From assembly GCA_002478885.1 (NCBI GenBank), contig DLKC01000084.1:1-64000 (forward strand): a stretch of DNA of 64,000 nucleotides, read 5' to 3'. Each line of letters opens with the position of its first letter. Positions within the stretch are counted from its first letter, which is position 1. Below, piece after piece: positions 55,926 to 64,000 of the stretch. Position numbers and translations under genes: made by a program. Source of the DNA: Chitinophagaceae bacterium UBA7600 (lineage in GTDB: Bacteria > Bacteroidota > Bacteroidia > Chitinophagales > Chitinophagaceae). The notes under the pieces are model-generated. The model did not search any database, was not told where the DNA came from, and was given only the letters and a program-made list of their open reading frames with translations.

Positions 55926-56603
55926 ATGAACCGTTTATACTTACGATATGCATTGCTGTTGTCAGTTGCTTTTACCAGTTGTAAAAGCATGCAGCATCTT
56001 GCAGCGAAAGACAATTCCGGATCCTCAAAAAAAAGCAATACCAACAACGGCGAGAGTCCACGGTTTCTCGATGATATCAGCGTAACGCCGGGCACACAGC
56101 GGGTAAGCAAAATTGAAGGAACGAGCCCTGCAAAATCAATCCCTCCCAAACCATTCAATACAAAAAACCTTGAAGATGCAGCTTACATGCAAGTGAAGTA
56201 TGCGACCATTTTAGATATTCCGGTTGAATCGGTGTCTAACATGTTATTGTTTGAGAATATCGATTACTGGTGGGGTACAAAGTATTGTTTGGGTGGTTCT
56301 ACCGAGTCGTGTATCGATTGCTCTGCTTTTACACAAACGCTTATGAGCGAAGTTTATAAAACACATATTCCCCGTACTGCACAGCAACAATACGACAGCA
56401 GTGCCCATATCGACTCCTATGAATTAACGGAAGGTGACCTTGTTTTTTTTCAAACATCAGGCAGAGGTATCTCACACGTTGGCGTATATATTGCCAACAA
56501 TAAGTTTGCGCATGCTTCTGTAAGCAGTGGCGTAATCATCAGCGATCTCAACGAGTCTTACTGGAAAACGAAATACCGCGGTGCCGGAAGGGTATTGAAA
56601 TAA
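55926..56603 (+). CDS. NlpC/P60 (C40) peptidase lipoprotein
   Basis: The product has 225 residues from the ATG at 55926. A TTG just upstream is disfavoured. The lipobox VAFTSC places the lipidated cysteine at 19. After a disordered Ser/Asn-rich linker the NlpC/P60 domain has catalytic Cys132 in CIDCSAF, with His184 in ISHVGVY and His197 in FAHAS completing the usual triad. These enzymes cut peptide stems of peptidoglycan, probably from the outer or inner membrane surface. The gene is monocistronic. Confidence 0.93.
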   Translation: MNRLYLRYALLLSVAFTSCKSMQHLAAKDNSGSSKKSNTNNGESPRFLDDISVTPGTQRVSKIEGTSPAKSIPPKPFNTKNLEDAAYMQVKYATILDIPVESVSNMLLFENIDYWWGTKYCLGGSTESCIDCSAFTQTLMSEVYKTHIPRTAQQQYDSSAHIDSYELTEGDLVFFQTSGRGISHVGVYIANNKFAHASVSSGVIISDLNESYWKTKYRGAGRVLK

Positions 56604-56669
56604 CCAGCGCACGGTGTTCACTTGCGAGCTAGTCTGAGCAATTGCTTTTTGCCCCGTTCCGATAGAGGT

Positions 56670-56689
56670 GTACAAGTGAGTGACACAAC
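56670..56689 (+). repeat. variant repeat core
   Basis: GTACAAGTGAGTGACACAAC is the variant form with the paired base change. It is followed by an arm containing GCTGATAGCAGC. A possible left partner near 56613 (GTGTTCACTTGCG) is too degenerate to call. Confidence 0.8.
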
Positions 56690-56752
56690 AACTGCTGATA
56701 GCAGCACCGCAGCCCGCTCCATTATTGTCTTAGTATTTCAAACGAGCAACTG

Positions 56753-58300
56753 TTACGCAACTACAGCTTGTTTTGCAAGGGTCTTATTCAGGTAGGCATT
56801 CTGATCGTGTTGCATGGCTTCGGGCGGCAACCATTGCCACCAAATGCCCAGATCCTTTTGAACAATATCAGTATAAAACTTTGGCAACACATTGGTTTCA
56901 CCTTCAAAATAGGCCCTGAAATTGTGATCGTGTTTAAGGTTTTCACGAACCTTTCGATAGAAGCGAAGCCGGCCATAACCTTCGGACGAAATGGCACGCA
57001 TAACATTCATCCATTTGGAAATAAAATAGTTTGTTGCTCTAAACCTGTTATAGATGGCTCGTTTAGAGAAACTGTATTCCGTGAGATCGATCACTTTGTT
57101 GTAAAAGTCGATCCATTCATAATGCTTCGGCTTTATGTTCATTGCAAGGTGATTGTTGAGAAAATGAAAGGGGAAACCAAGCACGCGGCCTTCGCGTTGA
57201 TACCCGAGGTTAAGTGGCGCAGCCTCACCAAAGGCCGACAGCAAAGAATAACCCGGAAAGGCTGCAGGCGCCAAATCAACAAAACGCTTTGTCAGTTCGA
57301 ACGGAAGTTCGCCTTCATCATTATCCATACCCAACACGAAATTGGTTTGTACGTAAGGAATATATTTCAATATTGTATTCACGTGTTCAGCAATCTGCAT
57401 TAGCTTCTGTTGCCCGGCAATATGTTTTGTGCGTGACTTATTACCGAGGTCGAACCAGGATTCGATACCCGGCAGCATCGCGTCAAAGCCGTTGTGTTGC
57501 ATCACTTTCAGGTGTTCTTCTGTTAGGATAGACATGCTGCTTTCTGCAATAAACTTAAAGCTTTTTGCAGGCGCCACAGAGGCAATAGCTTCCATGTTAT
57601 CATTAAAACGAACACCAAAATTTGGATCGTGCCAAACGATCAGCGGGCGCTTGAATTTTGTGCGCAAAAAGCGAAGGTCATCTTTCATTACATCAAAATC
57701 AAGCGGCTGGTATGGCACGGTAGAATCGATGCAAAATGAGCAGGTATAGGGGCAACCCATGCTGCCGATCATGGCAACCATTTTAAGAAATGGTGCCTTC
57801 TTCAAAGTTGGTTCAATAAATTTCCAACGTTCTTTTACACCGGGCAGGGTTGCCGGTTGCCGGCCGGCTGAGAGCTGCATCCCCGTTGGCTTTTGTGGCA
57901 TGCAATTGTCCAGCACTTCCTGAATAGTCGATTTGTTGGTAAAGCCAAGCACATAGTCAAAATATTTAACGGCATCGTCGGGATAGCACCGTGCATGTGG
58001 TCCGCCGAGTACGGTCACAATGCCACGACTTCTGAAAAAATTACTCAGTGAATAGGCGAGCATCGCAGCTTGTGTAAAGGAGCAGACAAATACAAGATCA
58101 ACATCTTTGGGCACTTCATTGGGAAGATCTTCCAGGCCGGTGTAACAGATCATTTTCACGTCGTGGCCTTCCTGTTCGCACCAGGTGGCCACCACTTGCG
58201 GCATAACGCTGGCAAGGTTTGCGTGCATAATCTTTGCCCATAAAGTATTGGTCGGGCCTTTGCTTACCAGGTCGATAACGCCGATTTTTAATTTTGCCAT
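56753..58300 (-). CDS. B12-binding-type radical SAM protein of unknown function
   Basis: The product has 515 residues from the ATG at 58300. A further ATG at 58309 would add three residues. The N-terminal 130 residues resemble a cobalamin-binding Rossmann domain (VFVCSFTQAAMLAYSL, then VLGGPHARCYPDDAVKYFDYVLGF), although the DxHxxG motif is absent. The radical SAM site is CPYTCSFC (Cys183, 187, 190). The C-terminal 150 residues include FRATNYFISKWMNVMRAISSEGY. The class includes methylases, ring-formers and lipid enzymes. No partner genes are adjacent, so the substrate is unknown. Confidence 0.88.
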   Translation of the reverse strand: MAKLKIGVIDLVSKGPTNTLWAKIMHANLASVMPQVVATWCEQEGHDVKMICYTGLEDLPNEVPKDVDLVFVCSFTQAAMLAYSLSNFFRSRGIVTVLGGPHARCYPDDAVKYFDYVLGFTNKSTIQEVLDNCMPQKPTGMQLSAGRQPATLPGVKERWKFIEPTLKKAPFLKMVAMIGSMGCPYTCSFCIDSTVPYQPLDFDVMKDDLRFLRTKFKRPLIVWHDPNFGVRFNDNMEAIASVAPAKSFKFIAESSMSILTEEHLKVMQHNGFDAMLPGIESWFDLGNKSRTKHIAGQQKLMQIAEHVNTILKYIPYVQTNFVLGMDNDEGELPFELTKRFVDLAPAAFPGYSLLSAFGEAAPLNLGYQREGRVLGFPFHFLNNHLAMNIKPKHYEWIDFYNKVIDLTEYSFSKRAIYNRFRATNYFISKWMNVMRAISSEGYGRLRFYRKVRENLKHDHNFRAYFEGETNVLPKFYTDIVQKDLGIWWQWLPPEAMQHDQNAYLNKTLAKQAVVA

Positions 58301-58465
58301 AAAATGCATTTTTAGCCCGGCAACTTTTGTAAATCGTTGGGAACAGCTTTGCAGAAAATAAAAAGAAAGAGAAGTGAGTTGCGGTCTAACAAGTTAACCT
58401 ATATAAACTGAACGGTCAATTAAAATAAAAGGGCAACCTTTAAAGCAGGGCAATTGAATAGTGGG

Positions 58466-58598
58466 GCCGGCATTTCGCGTCCATCAGCTGCTGTTGCGTC
58501 GCACACATGTGCTGAATATCTTTTTTCGTCAAACGTGAAAGACATGCGTTAAATTCTGACTATCACCTTTTACATTTCACGACGCAACATATAGCGCC
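58466..58598. repeat. repeat element, right arm partial
   Basis: The left arm starts GGCCGGCATTT at 58466 with core GTTGCGTCGCACACATGT at 58493. A partial right core CACGACGCAAC is at 58578-58588. A further AGTGACACAA near 58611 resembles the variant core. The gap 58301-58666 contains nothing else I can support. Confidence 0.65.
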
Positions 58599-58666
58599 GA
58601 ACTATGCAAAGAGTGACACAATTCCGCACATGCGGGACCACGAAGTACAGCAGCCGGCTTTAAAAA

Positions 58667-59908
58667 TTATCTGAACTGGATAGCCTTTACCGGCCTGATT
58701 GTTCTTACGAAAAGCGTGGGTAAAATGAGTGAGAGAAAGCAAACCACAAGCGTGCTGATGCAAACAGCGAGCACTTGCCACCAAATAATTTGTACGGGTG
58801 CGCTTGAAACATAATAGGCAGCCTCGTCGAGTTTGATGAAGCCGGTATATTGCTCCAGCAATGCGATGCCTACGCCAAAGAAGAGGCCGTATAAAATTCC
58901 TTTCCCGGAGATGATGGATGCATGATATAAAAATATTTTTTGAATGCTCCAGTTGGTGCCGCCAATGGCTTTTAAAATGCCGACCATTCTTGTTCGTTCC
59001 AGTACGAGAATCAATAAGCAGGTTACGAGATTAATGATGGCAATGATGGACATAACGATAAAAATCACGTTACGGTTTACGTCCTGTATATTTAGCCAAT
59101 CGAAAATGAACGGGTAAATATCCCTGATAGAGCGGCTGATCCATGCGCCGGGCAGTTGGTGCGGGCCATCGTACAAAAGATTGTTTACGGAATCGATGCG
59201 CTTATAATCGTTGAGGAAAACCTCGTAGCCACCAATTTCATTGTTTCTCCAGTTGTTGATGCGGCGCAACAGCCTTATGTCACCAATGGCATAAGTTTTA
59301 TCAAACTCTTCGATGCCTGTTTTAAAGATACCGGTCACCTTTAATCTTCTTACACTTGACCCTGAGGTTTCAGGCGAAATAAAATAGATGTTGATGCTGT
59401 CGTTGACATTAATGAGCAGTTCATCGGCGACAGGCCTGGAAACAGCGATTTCCCGGCTGTAAAAAGTGTCGTTGAAAGTTGGCCACGAGCCCGCAACAAG
59501 AAAAGGTCTAATGCTGTTGAAATCATAGGTATCGTCAATTCCCTTGAACAGAACGCCTTCGATTTCTTTGTTCTTTTCGAGCACCGCTGATTTTGTGGCA
59601 AAAGGCTGAACCTGCTTTACGCCCGGCGTTGTCCTGAGAATTTGTAAAACAGTATCGTTATGTTTTAGCGGAGTATCTTCAGCATTCAGTGATTTATCGG
59701 GTTCATATTGCTGAACCCTTATATGCCCCCAAAAAGCAAAGACCTTTTGGCTCACCGCCTGTTGAAAGCCGTTCACAAATGCAAGGGTGATAATCATTGC
59801 GGCAACACTTAAAGCAGTAGCGGCAGTAGCAATTCTTATAATGAACCGGGAAAAGCTACGCTGGCTGTTAAATGCCACCCGTTTTGCTATGAAAGATGAT
59901 ACATTCAT
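58667..59908 (-). CDS. FtsX/LolC-like ABC transporter permease
   Basis: The product has 413 residues. An N-terminal membrane segment (about 26-48) is followed by a large periplasmic MacB-PCD-like domain (to about 270) and three C-terminal membrane segments with the FtsX mark ILKAIGGTNWSIQKIF. This matches the lipoprotein-releasing LolC/E type or other type VII ABC exporters. No ATPase gene is adjacent, so the partner is elsewhere. A conserved inner start RSFSRFIIRIATAA is typical of Bacteroidota LolC-like proteins. Confidence 0.92.
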   Translation of the reverse strand: MNVSSFIAKRVAFNSQRSFSRFIIRIATAATALSVAAMIITLAFVNGFQQAVSQKVFAFWGHIRVQQYEPDKSLNAEDTPLKHNDTVLQILRTTPGVKQVQPFATKSAVLEKNKEIEGVLFKGIDDTYDFNSIRPFLVAGSWPTFNDTFYSREIAVSRPVADELLINVNDSINIYFISPETSGSSVRRLKVTGIFKTGIEEFDKTYAIGDIRLLRRINNWRNNEIGGYEVFLNDYKRIDSVNNLLYDGPHQLPGAWISRSIRDIYPFIFDWLNIQDVNRNVIFIVMSIIAIINLVTCLLILVLERTRMVGILKAIGGTNWSIQKIFLYHASIISGKGILYGLFFGVGIALLEQYTGFIKLDEAAYYVSSAPVQIIWWQVLAVCISTLVVCFLSLILPTLFVRTIRPVKAIQFR

Positions 59909-60021
59909 GAAGGGCGTAAAACTACAATGCTAAGCGATGGCAGCAAAATATGCTTTGTTATAATTAAATCGTATGTTATACGTTTATTGCATAGTTTAGT
60001 TTCCTGTTTTAAACATGTCAC

Positions 60022-61302
60022 ATGAATCGTCTAATCGCCATTGTATTATTGTTTTCACTGTCTTTACCCGGCATTTCCCAACGTGAACCGGATAAAGTTT
60101 ATATGCCCAAAATAAATGGTATAAAATTCTTCCAACGCGGTAACCAGATGAGTTACCCGGTTATAAACTTAGGTGCAATTGGTGGGCTGGAACTGCATTT
60201 CGATGACCTCGATGCAAGAATAAAAAACTATAGTTACACATGGCAACTGTGCGATGCTGACTGGAATGTACTTGACCTCAATGCTCTCGATTATATTGAA
60301 GGATTTACCCAGAACAGGATTACCCAATATAGGGTTTCAGGAATAGCCAAAGTAAAGTATATTCATTACCAGGTAATGCTGCCTGAACAAAATTGCCAGA
60401 TAAGAAAATCTGGAAACTATCTTTTAAAAGTTTTCCTGAACGGCGACACCTCAAAACTTGCATTCACAAAAAGACTATTGGTCGTTGATAATAAAGTAAC
60501 CGTTGCTGTAAAAATACAGCAGCCTTATAACTCATCTGTCACCAACACAGATCATAAAGTGCAATTCTCCCTCGATAATTCAAAGTTGAACATACTTAAC
60601 CCGCAGCAACAACTGAAAGTAGTGGTGTTGCAGAATTTTCGCTGGGACAATGCCATTAAGGGTATGCAACCTTTATTTATGCGTGGCAACAATTACGAGT
60701 ACAACGGTGAGCGGGATTTTCTTTTCCCCGCCGGCAAAGAATTCCGGTGGCTTGATATGCGAAGTTTCCGGTACCAGAGCGAGCACATACAGGAAATAAA
60801 CAGGAATAATACACCGGAAGATGTTTATGTGCGGGGCGATATTCAGCGGAGCCATGAGAGATGGCTTGCCGTGCAGGACTACGACGGTTTTTTCAGTATC
60901 GATTGTACCGACGCCAATAATCCCTGGTGGCAGGGCGATTACGGCACTGTGCATTTTCATTTTATACCGTCCGGCAACAAGCCATACCCGGGTCAAGACG
61001 TTTATATTGTCGGGCAAATGACCAACTACGATCTTAACGACTTAACAAAACTTCATTTTAACGGCGAAACAGGGGAATATGAAATAAGCCTGTTGCTTAA
61101 ACAGGGATATTATAACTATACCTATGTTACAAAAGATGCCAGGAACAAATATGCAAAGGCAGAAACAGCCCTTACCGATGGCGATTATTGGGAAACGGAA
61201 AATCTTTACACGATACTCGTGTATTACCGTTCGCTGGGCAACCGGTACGATGAATTGGTGTCTGCTGTAACCGTAAATTCCCGAACCTACCAGCAACAAT
61301 AA
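60022..61302 (+). CDS. DUF5103 / type IX secretion Plug-like protein
   Basis: The product has 426 residues with a signal peptide ending GISQ (about residue 20). The family pattern is clear: INLGAIGGLELHFDDLDARI, YTWQLCDADW, DYIEGFTQNRI and NNYEYNGERDF (written with small changes here). In Flavobacterium a Plug protein binds SprA and closes the translocon in the resting state. DUF5103 is the Pfam domain for it as I recall. sprA is in the same window but 50 kb away and not in the operon. The SRP RNA follows after 48 bp. Confidence 0.9.
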   Translation: MNRLIAIVLLFSLSLPGISQREPDKVYMPKINGIKFFQRGNQMSYPVINLGAIGGLELHFDDLDARIKNYSYTWQLCDADWNVLDLNALDYIEGFTQNRITQYRVSGIAKVKYIHYQVMLPEQNCQIRKSGNYLLKVFLNGDTSKLAFTKRLLVVDNKVTVAVKIQQPYNSSVTNTDHKVQFSLDNSKLNILNPQQQLKVVVLQNFRWDNAIKGMQPLFMRGNNYEYNGERDFLFPAGKEFRWLDMRSFRYQSEHIQEINRNNTPEDVYVRGDIQRSHERWLAVQDYDGFFSIDCTDANNPWWQGDYGTVHFHFIPSGNKPYPGQDVYIVGQMTNYDLNDLTKLHFNGETGEYEISLLLKQGYYNYTYVTKDARNKYAKAETALTDGDYWETENLYTILVYYRSLGNRYDELVSAVTVNSRTYQQQ

Positions 61303-61315
61303 AAAAATAAACCTC

Positions 61316-61345
61316 TTTTGTTTTTCAATTCTACCACTATATTTG
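61316..61345 (+). promoter_or_regulatory. promoter of the SRP RNA
   Basis: A -33 element TTTTG (61316-61320) and a -7 element TATATTTG (61338-61345) are separated by 17 bp, matching the Bacteroidota consensus TTTG...TAnnTTTG. The RNA start is predicted 6 bp downstream. Confidence 0.75.
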
Positions 61346-61350
61346 CAGCG

Positions 61351-61442
61351 GCAGGTCTTACACGACCAGCTCCTGCTGAACCCTCCCAGGGCAGGAATGC
61401 AGCAAGAGTAGGCGGTTGAGCGGTGCGATGTAATAAGCCTGC
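61351..61442 (+). ncRNA. ffs: small signal recognition particle RNA (4.5S-like)
   Basis: This 92-nt RNA forms one long hairpin: 5' GCAGGTCTT pairs with 3' AAGCCTGC. The conserved SRP54-binding apical region is CAGGGCAGGAATGCAGCAAG, with a GGAA tetraloop closed by GCA/TGC. It is the small bacterial type without an Alu domain. It binds Ffh and targets inner-membrane proteins. A T-rich tail follows (ATTTTTTTATTTT). Confidence 0.93.
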
Positions 61443-61542
61443 CATTTTTTTATTTTACCCCCAAGTCTCCTGACGGGGTATATCAAATGCTCAGGATTAA
61501 CTAAACAAAAATTTTACCGCCACAGCAGCGGTTTCGTGCAGC

Positions 61543-62193
61543 ATGAAATTCTTCATCGACACAGCAAATCTCGCACAGATCAAAGAAGCAAATGACTTAG
61601 GTATCCTCGATGGTGTTACCACCAATCCTTCCTTAATGGCTAAAGAAGGCATCAAAGGAACAGAAGCGATCAACAATCATTATAAAACCATTTGCGAGTT
61701 GGTCGATGGCGACATCAGCGCAGAAGTGCTTTCTGTTACTTTTGAAGAAATAATCGCCGAGGGAAAAAAGCTCGCGGATATACACCCGAATATCATTGTA
61801 AAAGTTCCCATGATAAAAGACGGTGTAAAGGCCATCAAGTGGTTTACCGATAACGGTATTAAAACAAACTGTACGCTGGTGTTTTCTGCCGGCCAGGCCA
61901 TCCTGGCAGCAAAAGCTGGTGCAAAGTATGTTTCCCCGTTCATCGGGCGTATTGACGACAGCGGTTGGGATGGTACAGAACTCATCTCACAAATTGCGCA
62001 TATCTATTCTATACAAGGCTTTGAAACAGAAATATTAGCTGCATCGATCCGCAACCCGAACCACATTATCAAGTGTGCCGAATTGGGTGCCGATGTTTGC
62101 ACCTGCCCGCTCGATTCAATCCTGGGATTACTAAAACATCCACTTACCGATATTGGTCTTTCAAAGTTTCTGGAAGACGCAAAGAAGATGTAA
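61543..62193 (+). CDS. fsa: transaldolase-like fructose-6-phosphate aldolase
   Basis: The product is a 216-residue TIM-barrel of the small transaldolase (TalC/Fsa) group. It begins MKFFIDTANLAQIKEA and has DGVTTNPSL. The Schiff-base lysine is in IIVKVPM at residue 87, and YVSPFIGRIDD is conserved. Members are either true transaldolases or fructose-6-phosphate aldolases, and sequence motifs alone do not separate them. A terminator follows directly. Confidence 0.94.
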   Translation: MKFFIDTANLAQIKEANDLGILDGVTTNPSLMAKEGIKGTEAINNHYKTICELVDGDISAEVLSVTFEEIIAEGKKLADIHPNIIVKVPMIKDGVKAIKWFTDNGIKTNCTLVFSAGQAILAAKAGAKYVSPFIGRIDDSGWDGTELISQIAHIYSIQGFETEILAASIRNPNHIIKCAELGADVCTCPLDSILGLLKHPLTDIGLSKFLEDAKKM

Positions 62194-62198
62194 CAATG

Positions 62199-62227
62199 AT
62201 CCCCGCAGAAGCGGGGATTTTTTTTAA
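62199..62227 (+). terminator. terminator of fsa
   Basis: The stem ATCCCCGC-AGAA-GCGGGGAT is followed by TTTTTTT. Confidence 0.92.
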
Positions 62228-62884
62228 TATCTTTTTGAACCCGGCTTTAGTGCCGTTGGCAACTGCTGTTGCGTCGCACACTTGTGCAACAAAACTTTAC
62301 GCTGCTATGAAACTGCCCGGTTATGACTGATGAAACAGGCCACCTCTTTACATGCTTCCTTAAACAAGAATAACAACCAGGAATTTAATATCCCGGTTGT
62401 TACTAGTAATTCTTGTGCTTTTTCAAAAGCATTTTAGGGGTAAGGGGTCAAAAAAAGGGGCACACTAACACCGCAAATATTCAAACTTCTCTATGCCATT
62501 GAAACTGGAATAAAAGAACAGGCTGAACTACGGTTTGAAATACAACTACAAAAAATACTTAGCCGGTACACGTGCTCAGGCAGTATACCTATCTTGTGTA
62601 AAACAATAATCAGGGAAACGAAATAAAAACGGACGATCCGGTAAAAAGTCGCTGATACGGTTTGAGTCAGGCAAATAAATATTAGCAAGAAAAATCGAAG
62701 ATTTTCTCATAGCAAATATTGGATTGGAGGTTTTTATTTGGTCGTCAGAAGGTGCGGAATTAACGATTGGAATTTTTCAACTGGTCAGGAGTGATACTGT
62801 GTAAAGATAGGTGTTATCATTAAAAAAATCACTTTCGCAAAAAAAATTATTAACAAATATGGATAAATATTTTTTAACGGCTGT
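62228..62884. other. 657-bp region with repeat arm, long hairpin and possible HTH remnant
   Basis: After a repeat arm (62239-62287) there is an imperfect hairpin with AACAACC / GGTTGTT and flanking CAAGAAT / ATTCTTG (62365-62414). Beyond this, around 62645-62800, plus-strand frames read KKSLIRFESGK then, after a stop, ILARKIEDFLIANIG, which resembles a decayed XRE-type helix-turn-helix protein. No intact gene was found. Confidence 0.4.
62239..62287 (-). repeat. single repeat arm after fsa
   Basis: The outer end ACCCGGCTTTAGTGCC is at 62239 and the core GTTGCGTCGCACACTTGTGC at 62268-62287. The complete left arm is the closest to the inferred consensus. Confidence 0.88.
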
Positions 62885-63319
62885 TTAGTCGACATCGATA
62901 TGGAAAGATCCTTTGAAATTTTCATCGGTCAGCAATTCATATTGCGCGGTTAGACTAACCAAAATAGAAAAGGCACTTATAGATGCGATCATCACAGGTT
63001 CATCGTTAAAGCCGGCATATAGTCTCCCAGATTCCATGAAAAGGAGCACTGTGACTGTTATGCCAACAATCATGAGCATCCAGAATGTTTTCTCCTTTGA
63101 TGTTTTTTTTAAAATGATGGTAGTGAATAGCAATGCAACACAAACTGCAACGAAAAACGCAGCACTGATTGCAAGCGAATGAAAAACTACGCTCACGCTA
63201 TCTAAAAAATCATAATCATTTGCTGTTAAAATGTGCGCACTAATTACAACCGTATTTATGACCACTGCTGTAAAAAAAGCGTTTAGAAGAAAATTAGAGG
63301 TAAGAGACAAATTTTTCAT
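62885..63319 (-). CDS. four-helix membrane protein of unknown function
   Basis: The product has 144 residues with four predicted membrane segments (about 10-30, 45-70, 80-97 and 107-126) and a short acidic C-terminus. No motif or family was recognised. It diverges from the Dabb protein gene. Codon pattern and hydrophobicity support a real gene, but evidence is limited to that. Confidence 0.65.
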   Translation of the reverse strand: MKNLSLTSNFLLNAFFTAVVINTVVISAHILTANDYDFLDSVSVVFHSLAISAAFFVAVCVALLFTTIILKKTSKEKTFWMLMIVGITVTVLLFMESGRLYAGFNDEPVMIASISAFSILVSLTAQYELLTDENFKGSFHIDVD

Positions 63320-63511
63320 GTCAATTGTTTGTGGATTTGAATTGGTCGGGCAAAGTTGTGCTGTTATCTATGCAATAATAACATTTTTATTATTTTCTTT
63401 TCATTATTCTGTCCGCTTTGATGAGTGCCGCCATTTACCGGTAAAAGAAATAATATTTGGTAAATACTGCGATCAACAAATATGCAGGTTAATTTTACCA
63501 AAATAAAAGTC

Positions 63512-63895
63512 ATGAAAAAAATATTACTCACCTTACTCATCTTATTTTCGATTTTTATTATGGCAAATGCACAGAATAATAATCAGCAGCAGGTTCTTAG
63601 ACATGTGGTAATGTTTGGCTGGAAAGAAGGAACAGATTCTGCCTACATAGGAAAAATAGTAGAAGCCTTTAAGGCATTGCCGGGCAAAATTCCTTTGATC
63701 AAAGCATTTGAGTGGGGGACCAATAACAGCCCTGAAGGATTAAACCAGGGGCTGAAGTATTGCTTTTTTGTGACTTTCACCAGCGAGGCCGACAGAGATG
63801 CTTACCTGGTTGATCCGGCACATAAGGCATTTGTAGCTTTGTTGAAGCCGGCTCCGGAAAAAGTTACGGTACTCGATTATTGGGCACAACAATAA
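63512..63895 (+). CDS. secreted Dabb (stress-responsive A/B barrel) protein
   Basis: The product has 127 residues from the ATG at 63512. A further ATG at 63482 would add ten residues before the signal peptide and is disfavoured. The signal peptide ends NAQ. The mature part is a single ferredoxin-like A/B barrel: VLRHVVMFGWKEGTD, IKAFEWGTNNSPEG, and DPAHKAFVALLKP. Family members dimerise, and their role is usually unknown. Secretion is typical in Bacteroidota. Confidence 0.92.
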   Translation: MKKILLTLLILFSIFIMANAQNNNQQQVLRHVVMFGWKEGTDSAYIGKIVEAFKALPGKIPLIKAFEWGTNNSPEGLNQGLKYCFFVTFTSEADRDAYLVDPAHKAFVALLKPAPEKVTVLDYWAQQ

Positions 63896-63986
63896 ATTGA
63901 ATGTTTCGCTGCGGGAACGTTGTCTCGGGCGGTTTAAATAATGGTTGTTTATAGCGCGTCCGCTTTTGGTTCACCAGGGATATGTA

Positions 63987-64000
63987 GTACAAGTGTGCGA
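63987..64000 (+). repeat. repeat core cut by window end
   Basis: GTACAAGTGTGCGA matches the first 14 bases of the core and runs off the window edge. Confidence 0.75.

Noticed and set aside
1367-63987. Reading the repeats as a CRISPR array
   Set aside because: Copies are scattered over the whole window in both orientations with no regular spacers and no cas genes.

Overview
The window looks like a chromosomal stretch of a member of the Bacteroidota, most likely family Chitinophagaceae. The reasons are the type IX secretion proteins (SprA, a Plug-like DUF5103 protein and a secreted protein with a type B sorting domain), several TonB-dependent receptors, DUF4136 and DUF4251 proteins, promoter-like TAnnTTTG boxes in place of TATAAT, and an elongation factor P with an unusual loop. 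No phage, insertion sequence, tRNA or CRISPR array was seen. One SRP RNA is present. The family assignment is inference from gene content, not a database result.

Layout. 1-2082: the 5' part of a large surface protein cut by the window edge, then ruvA. 2123-9376: sprA, the outer-membrane translocon of type IX secretion. 9.5-11.4 kb: an MbnP/MbnH-like copper protein and di-haem enzyme pair. 11.4-16 kb: a short-chain dehydrogenase, a large PKD adhesin exported by type IX secretion, and an alpha/beta hydrolase. 16.2-19.7 kb: an RRM RNA-binding protein with a structured leader, efp, accB and accC. 20.3-22.5 kb: two secreted proteins of unknown function. 22.65-28.7 kb: a tightly packed five-gene operon (desaturase, alpha-oxoamine synthase, GNAT acyltransferase, sulfotransferase, radical SAM enzyme) that looks like a pathway for a modified sphingolipid or sulfonolipid. 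29-36 kb: an ABC-F ATPase, a secreted esterase, a NIPSNAP protein and lpdA. 36.3-42.6 kb: a minus-strand run of envelope proteins ending with an arylsulfatase. 42.7-48.4 kb: a small protein, a TolB/TPR regulator-like protein, a cyanophycinase-like peptidase and a TonB-type receptor. 48.5-58.3 kb: yajQ, a siderophore-type receptor, dnaE, an NlpC/P60 peptidase and a B12-type radical SAM protein. 58.6-64 kb: an FtsX/LolC-like permease, a Plug-like protein, SRP RNA, a transaldolase-like aldolase, a membrane protein and a Dabb protein.

The most striking non-gene feature is a dispersed repeat family present about 25 times in 64 kb. Its 20-bp core is GTACAAGAGTGCGACGCAAC, and its arms extend to an outer CCGGC/GCCGG end. 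Arms occur singly or as inverted pairs enclosing about 50-115 bp. The core is centred on the palindrome TGCG-A/T-CGCA, and three copies carry a paired change that keeps the palindrome. One copy lies inside the sulfotransferase reading frame, one overlaps the start of the MbnP-like gene, and one is interrupted by a 26-bp insert. No transposase that could mobilise it was seen here.

Other structure worth checking: five tandem 11-bp units near 31.5 kb, a three-part CCGTTTATC operator-like array before a TonB receptor, a folded leader before the RRM gene, and a hairpin with a T-tract between accB and accC.
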